Below are positions 52,530 through 61,029 of a stretch of 64,000 nt of DNA, one piece after another (positions within the stretch are counted from its first letter, which is position 1; every line of letters begins with the position of its first letter). Made by a program: the position numbers and the translations under genes. Below the pieces are notes generated by a model, which did not search any database, was not told the DNA's origin, and was given only the letters and a program-made list of their open reading frames with translations. The stretch comes from Candidatus Eremiobacterota bacterium. Lineage in GTDB: Bacteria; Vulcanimicrobiota; CADAWZ01; Ess09-12. The stretch spans positions 81,764 through 145,763 of the forward strand of contig JAVHLM010000021.1 in the NCBI GenBank assembly GCA_031082125.1, written 5' to 3'.

Positions 52530-52967
52530 CTATTTCCTGCCTTTTTGCACAGGCTCCATGAGGCGCGCCAGGCGCGGCGAGAGGACTCCGAAGAGATACG
52601 TGCCGGCCAGCATCCCCGCAAAGGTGAAGAGGGCTGCGAGCTTTCCCTCGCCTATCTGGCTGAGGATGGTGCCGGGGCACGACCCGGTGAGAGCCCATCC
52701 CACGCCGAAGATGAGGCCCCCGGCAATGATTCCCCTGTGGCCCTCCTTGGGCTGCACCTGAATCTCTTTCCCGTCAATGGCTTTCATGCGAGTCCTTTTG
52801 ATTACCTGGATCCCCAGGGCTCCCACGACCACTGCGAGGCCGATAACGCCCATCAGGTGAAGGTCTATGAGAAGGAACATCTTCTGGATATAGTTGTAGC
52901 TCGTAGCCCCCACGCGGGAGAGGATGAAACCGAAGAGCACTCCTGAAAGAAGGGTGATGACGTTCAT
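52530..52967 (-). CDS. YeeE/YedE-family sulfur transporter subunit (second)
   Basis: 145 residues from ATG 52967, about four membrane segments. The family Cys is in ALTGSCPGTILSQIG. These proteins move thiosulfate or related sulfur compounds into the cell and often occur as two half-size genes. The start codon shares its A with the stop of the preceding YeeE frame (TGATG), so the two were translated together. Confidence 0.85.
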   Translation of the reverse strand: MNVITLLSGVLFGFILSRVGATSYNYIQKMFLLIDLHLMGVIGLAVVVGALGIQVIKRTRMKAIDGKEIQVQPKEGHRGIIAGGLIFGVGWALTGSCPGTILSQIGEGKLAALFTFAGMLAGTYLFGVLSPRLARLMEPVQKGRK

Positions 52968-53194
52968 CACAGCGCGCCACCTCCCATGATCCTGAAGAGA
53001 AAATTTGAAATGACGAAGCCTGCCGCCATGAAGCACAGCGTGGCCGTGATGCTCGGGAGGGCCCCCTGGGCCATTCCCACGATGCCGTGGCCTGATGTGC
53101 AGCCCCCTGAGAAGCGCGAGCCGAAGCCCACAAGCACGCCGCCCAGGAAGAGGACCAGGTATTTGACGGGGCCGGGGAAGACGAGGTTCATCAT
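52967..53194 (-). CDS. YeeE/YedE-family subunit (first), C-terminal part after an in-frame TGA
   Basis: 75 residues as an independent frame, open from 53227. Two to three membrane segments with the conserved GGCTSGHGIVG Cys motif of the family. The ATG (53194) has a poor site (CCCAGAGC). Read with 53228-53491 in the same frame it completes a normal half-size YeeE protein of about 174 residues. Confidence 0.7.
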   Translation of the reverse strand: MMNLVFPGPVKYLVLFLGGVLVGFGSRFSGGCTSGHGIVGMAQGALPSITATLCFMAAGFVISNFLFRIMGGGAL

Positions 53195-53227
53195 GCTCTG
53201 GGCGTCACCGAAGCCCTTCAGGAAGTT

Positions 53228-53491
53228 TCAGGTGAAGTCCCCCGCGAGCGCCGTGGAGACGAAGCCTCCTAAAATGATGCCGCCGATAAAGTAAAGCCGC
53301 CAGTCAAAGGGATTGGTCTTTGAAAAGAAAGGGTGGTTTCTGGTGGGGAGCACGAGCCTGCAGATATTCATGTAGCCCGTCGAGGCCCCCAGCGCGTTGC
53401 CCGTCAGCTTGAAGAAAAGAAAGACAAAAAGGCCTATGGCGAGGCCTCCCGCCCACCAGGGCCAGATGTTCACGAAAACCTTCTGATACAA
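53228..53491 (-). CDS. YeeE/YedE-family subunit (first), N-terminal part ending at an in-frame TGA
   Basis: 87 residues from a TTG start at 53491 (AAGGAGG upstream). YeeE N-terminal pattern: two to three membrane segments with ALGASTGYMNICRLVLP. It stops at TGA 53230-53228 in A-L-A-G-D-F-T, a loop between membrane segments. The same frame continues for 11 codons to the next ATG. A hairpin (GGGC/GCCC around C-GGU-G) lies 12-28 bases after the TGA. Confidence 0.7.
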   Translation of the reverse strand: MYQKVFVNIWPWWAGGLAIGLFVFLFFKLTGNALGASTGYMNICRLVLPTRNHPFFSKTNPFDWRLYFIGGIILGGFVSTALAGDFT

Positions 53492-53557
53492 AGACCTCAG
53501 CCTCCTTGCGTCTGGTTATTTCCCGCCGGCGCGGGGTCCCCCCCCGCCGGTGCCGCT

Positions 53558-54982
53558 TCATCGGGCTTTGCTCAAATCCTTCTGCCCGGTCTTGGGCCCA
53601 TGGACGTTCTGGCAGAGCTCGCATTCCCCCGAGAATCCCGCGGCGGCCCACCCCATCATCCCTCCCGGCACCTGCGCGACGTCAGTGAGTCCCCTGGAGA
53701 GCAGTATGCTTGCCGCGAGGCTCGAGCGGTGCCCTGAATTGCAGATGCACACCACCGGCCCCGGGGGGATCTCCCTGTACCGCTCCCGGGTATCGGGCGC
53801 CGGCATATGGAGGGTCCCCTCGATATGGAGCTGCTCGTATTCCCGCTGCGCCCGCACGTCAAGGAGCGTGAAGCCTCCCTTTTCCAGCATAGTCCTGAGG
53901 GCATGGACGGGAACCTGCTTCACGCTTGCCATGGGAAGACCTGCCATTGCCCAGGCCGCCATGCCGCCCTCAAGCCATCCCTTCACCCTGTCAAGCCCCA
54001 CGCGGTGAAGCTCCACAAGCGCGCGCCCGTTATGGAGGCTTCCCTCGGAGACCAGCAGAATGTCCCTGTCCACGGGCAGCACCCAGCCGGAGAAAGTCGG
54101 GAAGTTCCCTGCAATGTCTATATTCAGCGCGCCGGGGATATGCTGCCCGCCGAATGCGGCGGCGCTGCGTATGTCAAGCACGAGGGCGCCCTCCTTAATA
54201 GCTTCATTGAATGATCCCGGTGCCATGGCGCGGGGGGGTGGAAGCGATTCCAGCAGCTCGGGGCCTTTCCCGTTTGTTGCAGAGCAGCGCTTGAAATGGT
54301 CGGGCGCCGCGGGCATCTCGGCAAGAAGGAAACGCTTGAAGGTCTCGAGATTGTCTGCGAGGAGCGAAGGGTTGTAGCGGCGCTCATAGCCTATCGTGGA
54401 GCTTCTCTTGGCGCTCAGGGCCTTGCCGCAGAGGGAGCCTGCGCCGTGGGCGGGGTATACCTCGACAAAATCGGGGAGCTCCATTATCTTCCCGAGGCTC
54501 AGGAAAAGCTTGCCGGCTAGCTCGTCGGCCATCCCGGGGAAGAGGTCGGGCCTCCCCACGTCGCCCACAAAGAGCGTGTCGCCGGAGAAGATGCCCACGG
54601 GCTCGCTTCCCCTTGAGCGGTCCGTCACTATGTAGCAGACATGCTCAGGCGTGTGGCCCGGTGTCTCTATCACCTTTATCTTCAGGTGCTCCAGCTCGAA
54701 TTCGTCGCCTTCGCCCACGGCCGTATGGGGAAAAGAGCACTGTGCCGACCGGGGGGCGATGATTGTTGCCCCGGTCCTCTTCGCAAGCTCCAGGTGCCCC
54801 GAGACAAAGTCGGCATGGAGATGGGTCTCCAGGATGTGGGTGATGGTGTACCCCATGGCATCGGCTGCCTCGAGGTACTCTTCCACGTCTCTTTTTGGGT
54901 CAATGACGGCACATTGCTGTTTTCCGCCCATGATATAGGAGACATGGGCAAGGCCCTTGACAAAGAATGAATGGACAAACAT
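53558..54982 (-). CDS. Persulfide dioxygenase-like metallo-beta-lactamase with two rhodanese domains
   Basis: 474 residues. The N-terminal metal site THLHADFVSGH (H54, H56, D58, H63), IETPGHTPEH and GDTLFVGDVGRPDL match ETHE1/BlrB-type glutathione persulfide dioxygenases. The first rhodanese (about 265-355) lacks the catalytic Cys (LLVSEGS). The second (about 360-460) has C414-N-S-G-H-R and should be active. The tail carries CELC. It should oxidise persulfides or transfer sulfane sulfur. It begins a run with two YeeE units and SulP. Confidence 0.9.
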   Translation of the reverse strand: MFVHSFFVKGLAHVSYIMGGKQQCAVIDPKRDVEEYLEAADAMGYTITHILETHLHADFVSGHLELAKRTGATIIAPRSAQCSFPHTAVGEGDEFELEHLKIKVIETPGHTPEHVCYIVTDRSRGSEPVGIFSGDTLFVGDVGRPDLFPGMADELAGKLFLSLGKIMELPDFVEVYPAHGAGSLCGKALSAKRSSTIGYERRYNPSLLADNLETFKRFLLAEMPAAPDHFKRCSATNGKGPELLESLPPPRAMAPGSFNEAIKEGALVLDIRSAAAFGGQHIPGALNIDIAGNFPTFSGWVLPVDRDILLVSEGSLHNGRALVELHRVGLDRVKGWLEGGMAAWAMAGLPMASVKQVPVHALRTMLEKGGFTLLDVRAQREYEQLHIEGTLHMPAPDTRERYREIPPGPVVCICNSGHRSSLAASILLSRGLTDVAQVPGGMMGWAAAGFSGECELCQNVHGPKTGQKDLSKAR

Positions 54983-55010
54983 CGTCTCACCTCCCTGTTA
55001 AGAATAAGTA

Positions 55011-57764
55011 TTATTTAGACAGTAGCGGGGGCAGATCCTTCTCTTGCCGGGCCTTCCTCGCAATCAGCATCTTGTGAGCGCTCACCGCCGGAATCACAAG
55101 GAAGGAGATCAGGAGCACATCGAGCCATATCACGGCGGGAAGGGGGGCGCTCCCGAAGAGGGCGTTCATGAAAGGCAGGTACGTGAAGCCGAGCTGCAGC
55201 AGCACCGCAAGAAAAACCCCAATCCACACGTAAGGGTTGGAAAAGAGCCCCAGCTTCCAGACGGGCACCCGTTCCGACCGGGCCGAGAAAAGGTAGAAGA
55301 TCTCGAAGCCCACGATGGCGGCCACGGCAGCCGTGCGGGCCTCCTCTATGGTCACGCCTTTCCTGGTATAGTCCAGCTCGAAGATAAGAAAGGTCCCTGC
55401 CACGATGCAGAAGGTCACCAGCATGATCCTGTGGAGCATGGGCTTATCAATAATGGGTGCCTCCCGGGGGCGCGGCGGCCTTGTCATGATATCTTTTTCC
55501 ATGGCCTCGAAGGCCAGGGGCAGCCCCAGTGTCACGGCCGTCACCGTGTTGATCCAGAGTATCTGCACCGGCGTCACCGGCATCGTCATGCCGGTGAGGA
55601 GGGCGGCGACTATGATGAGCCCCTCGCCGAGGTTCGTCGGAAGGATCCATGCCAGGGATTTCCTGAGGTTGCTGAAGACGGTGCGCCCCTCTTCGATGGC
55701 CGAGACAATGGTCGCGAAGTTGTCGTCGGCAAGCACCATGTCGGCGGCGTCCTTGGTCACGTCGGAGCCCGCGCGGCCCATGGCCACGCCTATGTCGGCT
55801 TTCTTGAGGGCCGGCGCGTCATTGACGCCGTCGCCGGTCATCGCGATGATTTTTCCCTCTTTCTGGAGCGACTCCACGAGCCTGTACTTCTGTTCAGGCG
55901 CCACGCGGGCGAATACCCGCCCTGCCCGCGCCGCCTTGTCAAACTCCCCGGCGCCGAGGGCAGCAAGCTGAGTCCCCGTGAAAGCCTCAAGGGCTTCTCC
56001 CCCCATTCCCAGGTCATGGGCGATGGCCTTCGCAGTCGCCACGTGATCCCCCGTGATCATCTTCACCTCGATGCCGGCCTTAAGGCATTCACCGACAGCT
56101 TTCACGGCCTCGGGGCGGGCAGGATCGCTCATGGCCTGGAGGCCCAGGAAGGTGAAGCCTCCAAGGGCCTTCTCATCGATACGGGAGGCATCGCTTTCGA
56201 GCTCTTTTCTGGCGAAGGCCAGCACCCTGTATCCCAGGGCCGCGCGCTCATCGGCAAAAAGGAGCACCTCTTCCTTTTCGAGGGCTTCCTCCCCTTTTTC
56301 CATGAGCCTTGCGGAGCAGAGGCCCAGGATCTGCTCCACCGACCCCTTGGCATATATGACTCTGGTGCCGCCGGGGGTTCCGTGAAGGGTGGCCATGAGC
56401 ATCCTGGAGGAGTCGAAGGGCAGCAGGTCCACCCTTGGATACTGTCCATATTCACCGGCGGTGAGACCTCCTTTGTAAGCCGCCGCGATGAGGGCCGCCT
56501 CGGTGGGATCTCCCACGGCCCTCCATTCCCCATCGTGCTCCTCGAGGGACGAGGTGGTGCAGAGAAGTCCGCAGCGCAGCGTTTCAAGCAGCACCCCCGG
56601 CAGGGCTGATTCCTTATGGTGCTCTCCTTCTTCGACGACGCAGCAGTGGCGGGGGTTGTACCCGATGCCGCCAAGCTCGAAATGCCTGCCTCCGGCGCTC
56701 ACATGCTTCACCGTCATCTCATTGGTGGTGAGAGTTCCTGTCTTGTCGGAGCAGATTACCGAGACGCTTCCCAGGGTCTCCACCGAGGGAAGGTTTCTTA
56801 TGATGGCGTTCCTTGCCGCCATGCGTCTCACACCCACCGCAAGGATGATGGTCACCACTGCCGGCAGCCCCTCGGGGATGAGGGCCACGGCGATTGCCAC
56901 CGAGGCGTTGAACATCCCGGCAGGCCTGTGCCCCATGGCCATCGCGACCGCAAAGAGGACAAGACAGAAGATCAGCACGACCACCGAGAGCTGCATGGAG
57001 AGGCCTTTCAGCTTCATGGTGAGGGGCGTCTCCATGGCAGGCGCTTGCAAGATGAGGCCTGATATCTTCCCGATCTCGGTGCTGATTCCCGTGGCGGTCA
57101 CGATGCCCCTCGCAGAGCCTGCCACGAGGAGGGTCCCCGAGTAGGCCATGGAAGTCCGCTCAGCCACCGGCTCGGCCTCCGCCGAGGGCGCGGTGGCCTT
57201 CAGGACGGGCAGGGACTCGCCGGTGAGGACGGACTCGTTCACCGAGGCTCCATTCACTTCCGTGAGCCTTATGTCGGCGGGGATCCGGTCGCCGCTCTCA
57301 AGCGCCACGAGATCTCCCGGCACGAGCTCGCGTGCCGCCTTTATCTGGAGCGCCCCGCCCCTGATGACCCTTGCCTCGTGGCTGAGCATCTTTGAAAGGG
57401 ACTCTATGGCATTCTCGGCACGCTCCTCCTGGACAAAGCCGATCACGGCGTTTGCCAGAATCACAATGCCTATCACAAGGGCATCCACGGGGTGCTTGAG
57501 AAAGACCGTCACCAGCGCCGAGGCGATGAGCACTATCACGAGGGGGTTGGTGAACTGCGAGAGAAACAAAACCACGAGGCTCTTCCGTTTCCCCCTGGGG
57601 ACCTCGTTGGCGCCGTAATGAAGAAGCCTTTTCCCGGCCTCTTCCGGGGAAAGGCCGTCGGTCCCGCTTGCGCCAAGCAAGGCAAGGACTTTTTCCACCG
57701 CGAGACCGTGCCACGGGGTATCCTTGGCAGATCCCGCCTTCTCTTCACCTGGTGCATCACTCAT
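55011..57764 (-). CDS. P2A-like cation-transporting P-type ATPase
   Basis: 917 residues from ATG 57764 (GGGGAGG upstream). Actuator TGES, phosphorylated D340 in CSDKTGTLTTNEMT, TGDGVNDAPAL hinge, and M4 IPEGLPAVVTIILAVG. M6 reads NTVTAVTLGLP where Ca2+ pumps have N-x-V-T-D-G; the missing Asp argues against a standard Ca2+ site and fits the CtpF-like or Na+/K+ relatives. It lies 28 bases upstream of the rhodanese gene on the same strand. Confidence 0.9.
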   Translation of the reverse strand: MSDAPGEEKAGSAKDTPWHGLAVEKVLALLGASGTDGLSPEEAGKRLLHYGANEVPRGKRKSLVVLFLSQFTNPLVIVLIASALVTVFLKHPVDALVIGIVILANAVIGFVQEERAENAIESLSKMLSHEARVIRGGALQIKAARELVPGDLVALESGDRIPADIRLTEVNGASVNESVLTGESLPVLKATAPSAEAEPVAERTSMAYSGTLLVAGSARGIVTATGISTEIGKISGLILQAPAMETPLTMKLKGLSMQLSVVVLIFCLVLFAVAMAMGHRPAGMFNASVAIAVALIPEGLPAVVTIILAVGVRRMAARNAIIRNLPSVETLGSVSVICSDKTGTLTTNEMTVKHVSAGGRHFELGGIGYNPRHCCVVEEGEHHKESALPGVLLETLRCGLLCTTSSLEEHDGEWRAVGDPTEAALIAAAYKGGLTAGEYGQYPRVDLLPFDSSRMLMATLHGTPGGTRVIYAKGSVEQILGLCSARLMEKGEEALEKEEVLLFADERAALGYRVLAFARKELESDASRIDEKALGGFTFLGLQAMSDPARPEAVKAVGECLKAGIEVKMITGDHVATAKAIAHDLGMGGEALEAFTGTQLAALGAGEFDKAARAGRVFARVAPEQKYRLVESLQKEGKIIAMTGDGVNDAPALKKADIGVAMGRAGSDVTKDAADMVLADDNFATIVSAIEEGRTVFSNLRKSLAWILPTNLGEGLIIVAALLTGMTMPVTPVQILWINTVTAVTLGLPLAFEAMEKDIMTRPPRPREAPIIDKPMLHRIMLVTFCIVAGTFLIFELDYTRKGVTIEEARTAAVAAIVGFEIFYLFSARSERVPVWKLGLFSNPYVWIGVFLAVLLQLGFTYLPFMNALFGSAPLPAVIWLDVLLISFLVIPAVSAHKMLIARKARQEKDLPPLLSK

Positions 57765-57991
57765 CCAAGCCTCCCCTATGAAGCCTGGCGCCTCTCGAGG
57801 GTCCGCCTGCAGGCGCCGCCATTTTCTGCTCTTCATATACGCCCATGGAGCCCCGTTATCCTCCTGGGGGGCTTCCAATCCATCTGGCAGAAAGCTGCCA
57901 TTCCCTATAGTGTTGGCGGTTTCACCATCAAATCAAAAAGGCAGGGAAAGGCTTCCCTGTCCTCGTGGCCTGCGCGGCTCCGGCTTCACTG

Positions 57992-58417
57992 TCAGAAGGT
58001 GTACCAGCCGCCCTCCGGCTCGGCCACATCCTGTTTGATGACGTCCCGGAGGTTCTGTTTCCAGTTCACGGCGTTGTCAAAGGCCGAGATGGGATCGCGG
58101 TTTACAATGTCCATCAGGTCGGGGAGATCCCTGGTGGGCCCCAGGTCATACCATTCGTTGAACTCTGCCTCGGTGGCGAAGCCCCCCGCCCACTGCGACA
58201 TCCACCACCCGTAGCTCTTCCCGAAGGGGGTGAGGCTCCCGTCGTCGAGCTTCCGGAATCTCTCGAAATCCTGCGAGTGCTCCCACAGGTGAATTTCGGC
58301 AGTCTCCGCAAGGAGGGCCGTGGTGAGGACATCAATCACCTCATCCTGATCAACATGCTCCGCGGCGTTACCGGCCGAGTTCACAAGGTCTGTCACTATC
58401 CCTATAAGCTCTGTCAT
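57992..58417 (-). CDS. Hypothetical protein, 141 aa
   Basis: 141 residues. ATG 58417 is preceded by AGAGGGTGG. Acidic, Trp/Phe-rich (YGWWMSQWAGGF, NEWYDLGPTRDLPDL), no membrane segment. Family not recognised. Its start overlaps the end of the PrsW-like gene by 50 bases. Confidence 0.65.
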   Translation of the reverse strand: MTELIGIVTDLVNSAGNAAEHVDQDEVIDVLTTALLAETAEIHLWEHSQDFERFRKLDDGSLTPFGKSYGWWMSQWAGGFATEAEFNEWYDLGPTRDLPDLMDIVNRDPISAFDNAVNWKQNLRDVIKQDVAEPEGGWYTF

Positions 58418-59096
58418 TTTTTTCCACCCTCTTTCTTTTCACCATGCATCCGAAGCCGGCGCCGCTCATCACGCCGAGAAGGAGCCAGTCAGAGAGGGTA
58501 AGCCCCCTCCCGGTTCTGCGGTAAAGAATGTATGCCGTTAAAGCCACGACAGCGAACTTAAGAAATTCCTCCAAGGGAGGGGCGACAAAGGAGCTGTAGA
58601 GAAGGCTGTCGGGCCTGATCTTCAGCAGGAAGCCAAAAAGCCCTTTCCCTATAAGAAGAGTTATGCCGGTGGCAAACAAAATGCTTCTCGTGAAAGCCTT
58701 TGTGGCGAACCACGCGGTAATCGATCTGGTAAAAAGGGTCAGAATGATGATCTCCGCGACAAAGACCGCTTCAGGAACGATATAGCGGGGAGCGCTCACG
58801 AAAAGTCGGAGCACGAGGTATGAGAAGGAAGCAATCGAGACTGTCATAAGCACCTTTGAGAGCTTCCCGTCCCTGCGGGCCCCTGGCTTTCCGCCACCCA
58901 TGGCTCCTGCGGGCTTCTCAATGCTGCCCGGTGCCTTATCCCGCATCATCTCGGCAGGTTTCTCATGGCTGTCCTCTGTCTTTTCCTGCCCTTCCCCCGC
59001 GGCCTCTTCATGGGTATCTGGCCCTGCGGAGTGCCCTCCCTCAGGAGTGTTTTCCCTTAAACCCGGCTCCTGGTTTTCTGCCCCTTGATTCTTCAT
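58368..59096 (-). CDS. Truncated PrsW-like membrane protein
   Basis: 242 residues from ATG 59096 (GGAAGG upstream; a GTG nine bases earlier is in frame). The first 80 residues are Glu/Gly-rich and hydrophilic. About five membrane segments follow. S-F-V-A-P-P-L-E-E-F-L-K-F is the first PrsW/CPBP protease motif. The second, G-A-G-F-G, is cut short and followed by an unrelated basic tail (MVKRKRVEKN) that overlaps the next gene. The final motif with its His is absent, so it is probably a truncated, inactive protease or a sensor. Confidence 0.65.
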   Translation of the reverse strand: MKNQGAENQEPGLRENTPEGGHSAGPDTHEEAAGEGQEKTEDSHEKPAEMMRDKAPGSIEKPAGAMGGGKPGARRDGKLSKVLMTVSIASFSYLVLRLFVSAPRYIVPEAVFVAEIIILTLFTRSITAWFATKAFTRSILFATGITLLIGKGLFGFLLKIRPDSLLYSSFVAPPLEEFLKFAVVALTAYILYRRTGRGLTLSDWLLLGVMSGAGFGCMVKRKRVEKNDRAYRDSDRPCELGR

Positions 59097-59241
59097 TGTC
59101 TTCACCTTCCCCGGCGCTATGGTTCCACTTCTATCTTATACCAAGGACAAAGGCTTTTCTGTACGTCTTTATACGGTGGAAGGCGACGGGGGAGGGGAGA
59201 CAATGTTTCAATAATCGACTCAACTTTATTGTAAAAATATA

Positions 59242-59270
59242 TTGACAAATCATTATGATTATAATATAAT
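59242..59270 (+). promoter_or_regulatory. Perfect consensus promoter of the hsp20 gene
   Basis: TTGACA (59242-59247) and TATAAT (59265-59270) are separated by exactly 17 bases. A second TATAAT overlaps just upstream (59260-59265). No CIRCE-like inverted repeat was noticed. Confidence 0.9.
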
Positions 59271-59347
59271 AACTATGAAAATAAACACTCATGCATGGCA
59301 CAGAGGTGCCCGTGCAAAAAATCAATGAAAGAAGGAGGTTGAGTGGT

Positions 59348-59830
59348 ATGCGTTCACTTATCAGGAGAAGAGCGGAAAATGCCCCGGCGGCCCTTGAAGC
59401 CCTGTGGCCCTTCAGGGATATGTGGGATGCCATGGGCAGGATGGAAAAGAGCTTCGCCGATATCTTCGGCGACAAGGTGCCCGCCATGGCGGGAGAAGGG
59501 ATGGCGGGCCCGGCCATTGACCTCTACAAGGAAGGTGAGAGCTACGTCATCGAGGCTGCCATTCCCGGCGTGAAAAAGGAGGATTTCCAGATTCATGCCG
59601 CAGAGGACGCGATCACCATCTCAGGTGAGCACAAGGACGAGAGAAAGATTGAAGAGAAGAACATGTACTGGAAGGAAATCAGGAGAGGCTCCTTCCAGCG
59701 GACCATCACTTTCCAGGAGCCCATAAAGAGCGGCGAGGTGAAGGCCTCTTACAAGGACGGCATCCTGAAGGTCACCCTGCCCCTCGAGGCGCCGAAGAAG
59801 AGTGAGCAGATAAAGGTGAACATAGAGTAA
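59348..59830 (+). CDS. Hsp20/alpha-crystallin small heat-shock protein
   Basis: 160 residues from ATG 59348, chosen because AAGGAGG lies nine bases upstream; the frame is open to 59291. The alpha-crystallin domain spans about 55-160: PAIDLYKEGESYVIEAAIPG, ITISGEHKDE, and the C-terminal ASYKDGILKVTLPL. It holds unfolding proteins for refolding by ATP-dependent chaperones. It is transcribed alone from a consensus promoter and ended by a terminator. Confidence 0.93.
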   Translation: MRSLIRRRAENAPAALEALWPFRDMWDAMGRMEKSFADIFGDKVPAMAGEGMAGPAIDLYKEGESYVIEAAIPGVKKEDFQIHAAEDAITISGEHKDERKIEEKNMYWKEIRRGSFQRTITFQEPIKSGEVKASYKDGILKVTLPLEAPKKSEQIKVNIE

Positions 59831-59869
59831 CAGAGCTGAGTGTCTGTCATAAGAGAAGTAGCGCCTGGA

Positions 59870-59900
59870 AGCCTTGAGCAGGGAGGCGCTGTTTCTCTTT
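59870..59900 (+). terminator. Bidirectional terminator between hsp20 and the phosphoesterase
   Basis: A 7-bp perfect stem AGCGCCT (59870-59876) / AGGCGCT (59884-59890) with GTTTCTCTTT on the plus side and ACTTCTCTTAT on the minus side. Confidence 0.7.
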
Positions 59901-59919
59901 CAAGGCTCGTCGTGACGCC

Positions 59920-60456
59920 TTATTTCGTAAATACCCTTTCAGCGGTAACAGTTCCCTTCTCAAGGTCTATCAGTGATGCCTTCAGGGAGCGCTCCGACGT
60001 CTTCACCACGGCGAAGCTCGGGGGATGGCCCTTTTTGTCATCGGGTTTCAGGTGTCCCGGGTTGATGAAGATGATGCCTTCCTCCTCGGAGATCCCGGGG
60101 ATATGGGTGTGGCCGAAGAGCACCGCGTCGATTTCCCTGTTTTTTGCCGCATCATGAGGGTTTATGTCGCCGGGAAGATCGTGCTCATGGGCCGTTTTTG
60201 TGTGGGTGACAAGAAATCTCCACCCGTCGAACAGCACAATACGGCGGTTCGCGATTGAACTCTTCTCATAAGCGGCTTCATAAACCCCGGGGACTTCTAT
60301 CACCCTGCAGCCCCTGCCTTTCAGGACCTCTGCTTCTATTGAGTCGTCTCCCAGGTGGATAATGACCTCGGCGTGGTAAGTGTCTCTCAGCATGGTGCCT
60401 GCTTTTTTAAGAAGGGGGAGATTCCCATGGCTGTCGCTCATCACGCCAATATTCAT
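59920..60456 (-). CDS. YfcE/MJ0936-type metallophosphoesterase
   Basis: 178 residues, normal size. MSDSHGN, HLGDD and GHTHIPG are the metal motifs. The third motif, usually G-N-x-D/H, reads P-G-V-Y-E, which removes the bridging Asn ligand and the catalytic Asp/His partner. It may be slow, have a changed substrate, or be inactive. It overlaps by ATGA a 30-codon upstream frame that has a strong ribosome-binding site. Confidence 0.8.
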   Translation of the reverse strand: MNIGVMSDSHGNLPLLKKAGTMLRDTYHAEVIIHLGDDSIEAEVLKGRGCRVIEVPGVYEAAYEKSSIANRRIVLFDGWRFLVTHTKTAHEHDLPGDINPHDAAKNREIDAVLFGHTHIPGISEEEGIIFINPGHLKPDDKKGHPPSFAVVKTSERSLKASLIDLEKGTVTAERVFTK

Positions 60457-60545
60457 GAGCCTGTTGCACCTTTCCGGGGCTTTATTAAGTCATCAGAAAA
60501 TCCCTGATCGCCTGCCTTTTCCGGCCCCCGAATGCTGCGGTCCAT
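60453..60545 (-). CDS. Possible 30-aa upstream ORF coupled to the phosphoesterase gene
   Basis: 30 residues (MDRSIRGPEKAGDQGFSDDL...). GGAGGTGG lies eight bases before its ATG, and its TGA overlaps the phosphoesterase ATG. This arrangement suggests translational coupling. No homology known to me. Confidence 0.4.
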   Translation of the reverse strand: MDRSIRGPEKAGDQGFSDDLIKPRKGATGS

Positions 60546-61029
60546 AGTCCCCACCTCCATGGGGTACTTCGCCGGGGCACTTCTTTTTCCCGCAGCTTTG
60601 AAAAGAATAATAGTGCTCAGGCTTTTTCAGTGTCAGCGAACCTCCGCCGAAGGAAAATTCCTTTGCTTTTCCTCGTCGCGGCCGGCAATGGGGTGCTTTG
60701 CCGGTAGGCTCAACCATTCCACGTGGATTTGCAGAGAAGCGTGATAAATATTTCATTGATGGAATGTTTATCTGAAAATGTTCATCTTATGCAGATGGCA
60801 CTAAAGCTCTGTTTTTATCTGGCGGCGAGAAAGAACAGGGTGATATGTGGCTGCATGTAAAGTTGAGAATCTGTTAAAAGAAACCGCTGTATTGTAAAAG
60901 AAGAGAGGGCCCCCATATCTCTCGGGCAGCATATTCCCGCAGTGCTGGAAAAATCCCGGGAAGGAAATCGGGATCGAGAGGAGAACAATGTGGAAGTTTT
61001 TCAGTCCAGACATCGCAGAGGAGGAACTC
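60546..61029. other. Intergenic region, no gene recognised
   Basis: 484 bases. The part from about 60720 to 60900 is AT-rich and may carry divergent promoters, but no good -35/-10 pair was found. A minus-strand open frame in 60546-60756 has no ribosome-binding site. Confidence 0.45.

Noticed and set aside
17068..53230. Genome-wide reassignment of TGA to Gly or Trp
   Set aside because: Many well-defined genes end at TGA (gcdH, lhr, the CHAP-like amidase), so TGA is a working stop.
55044..56609. 521-codon plus-strand open frame
   Set aside because: Antisense to the P-type ATPase, no start site and shadow composition.
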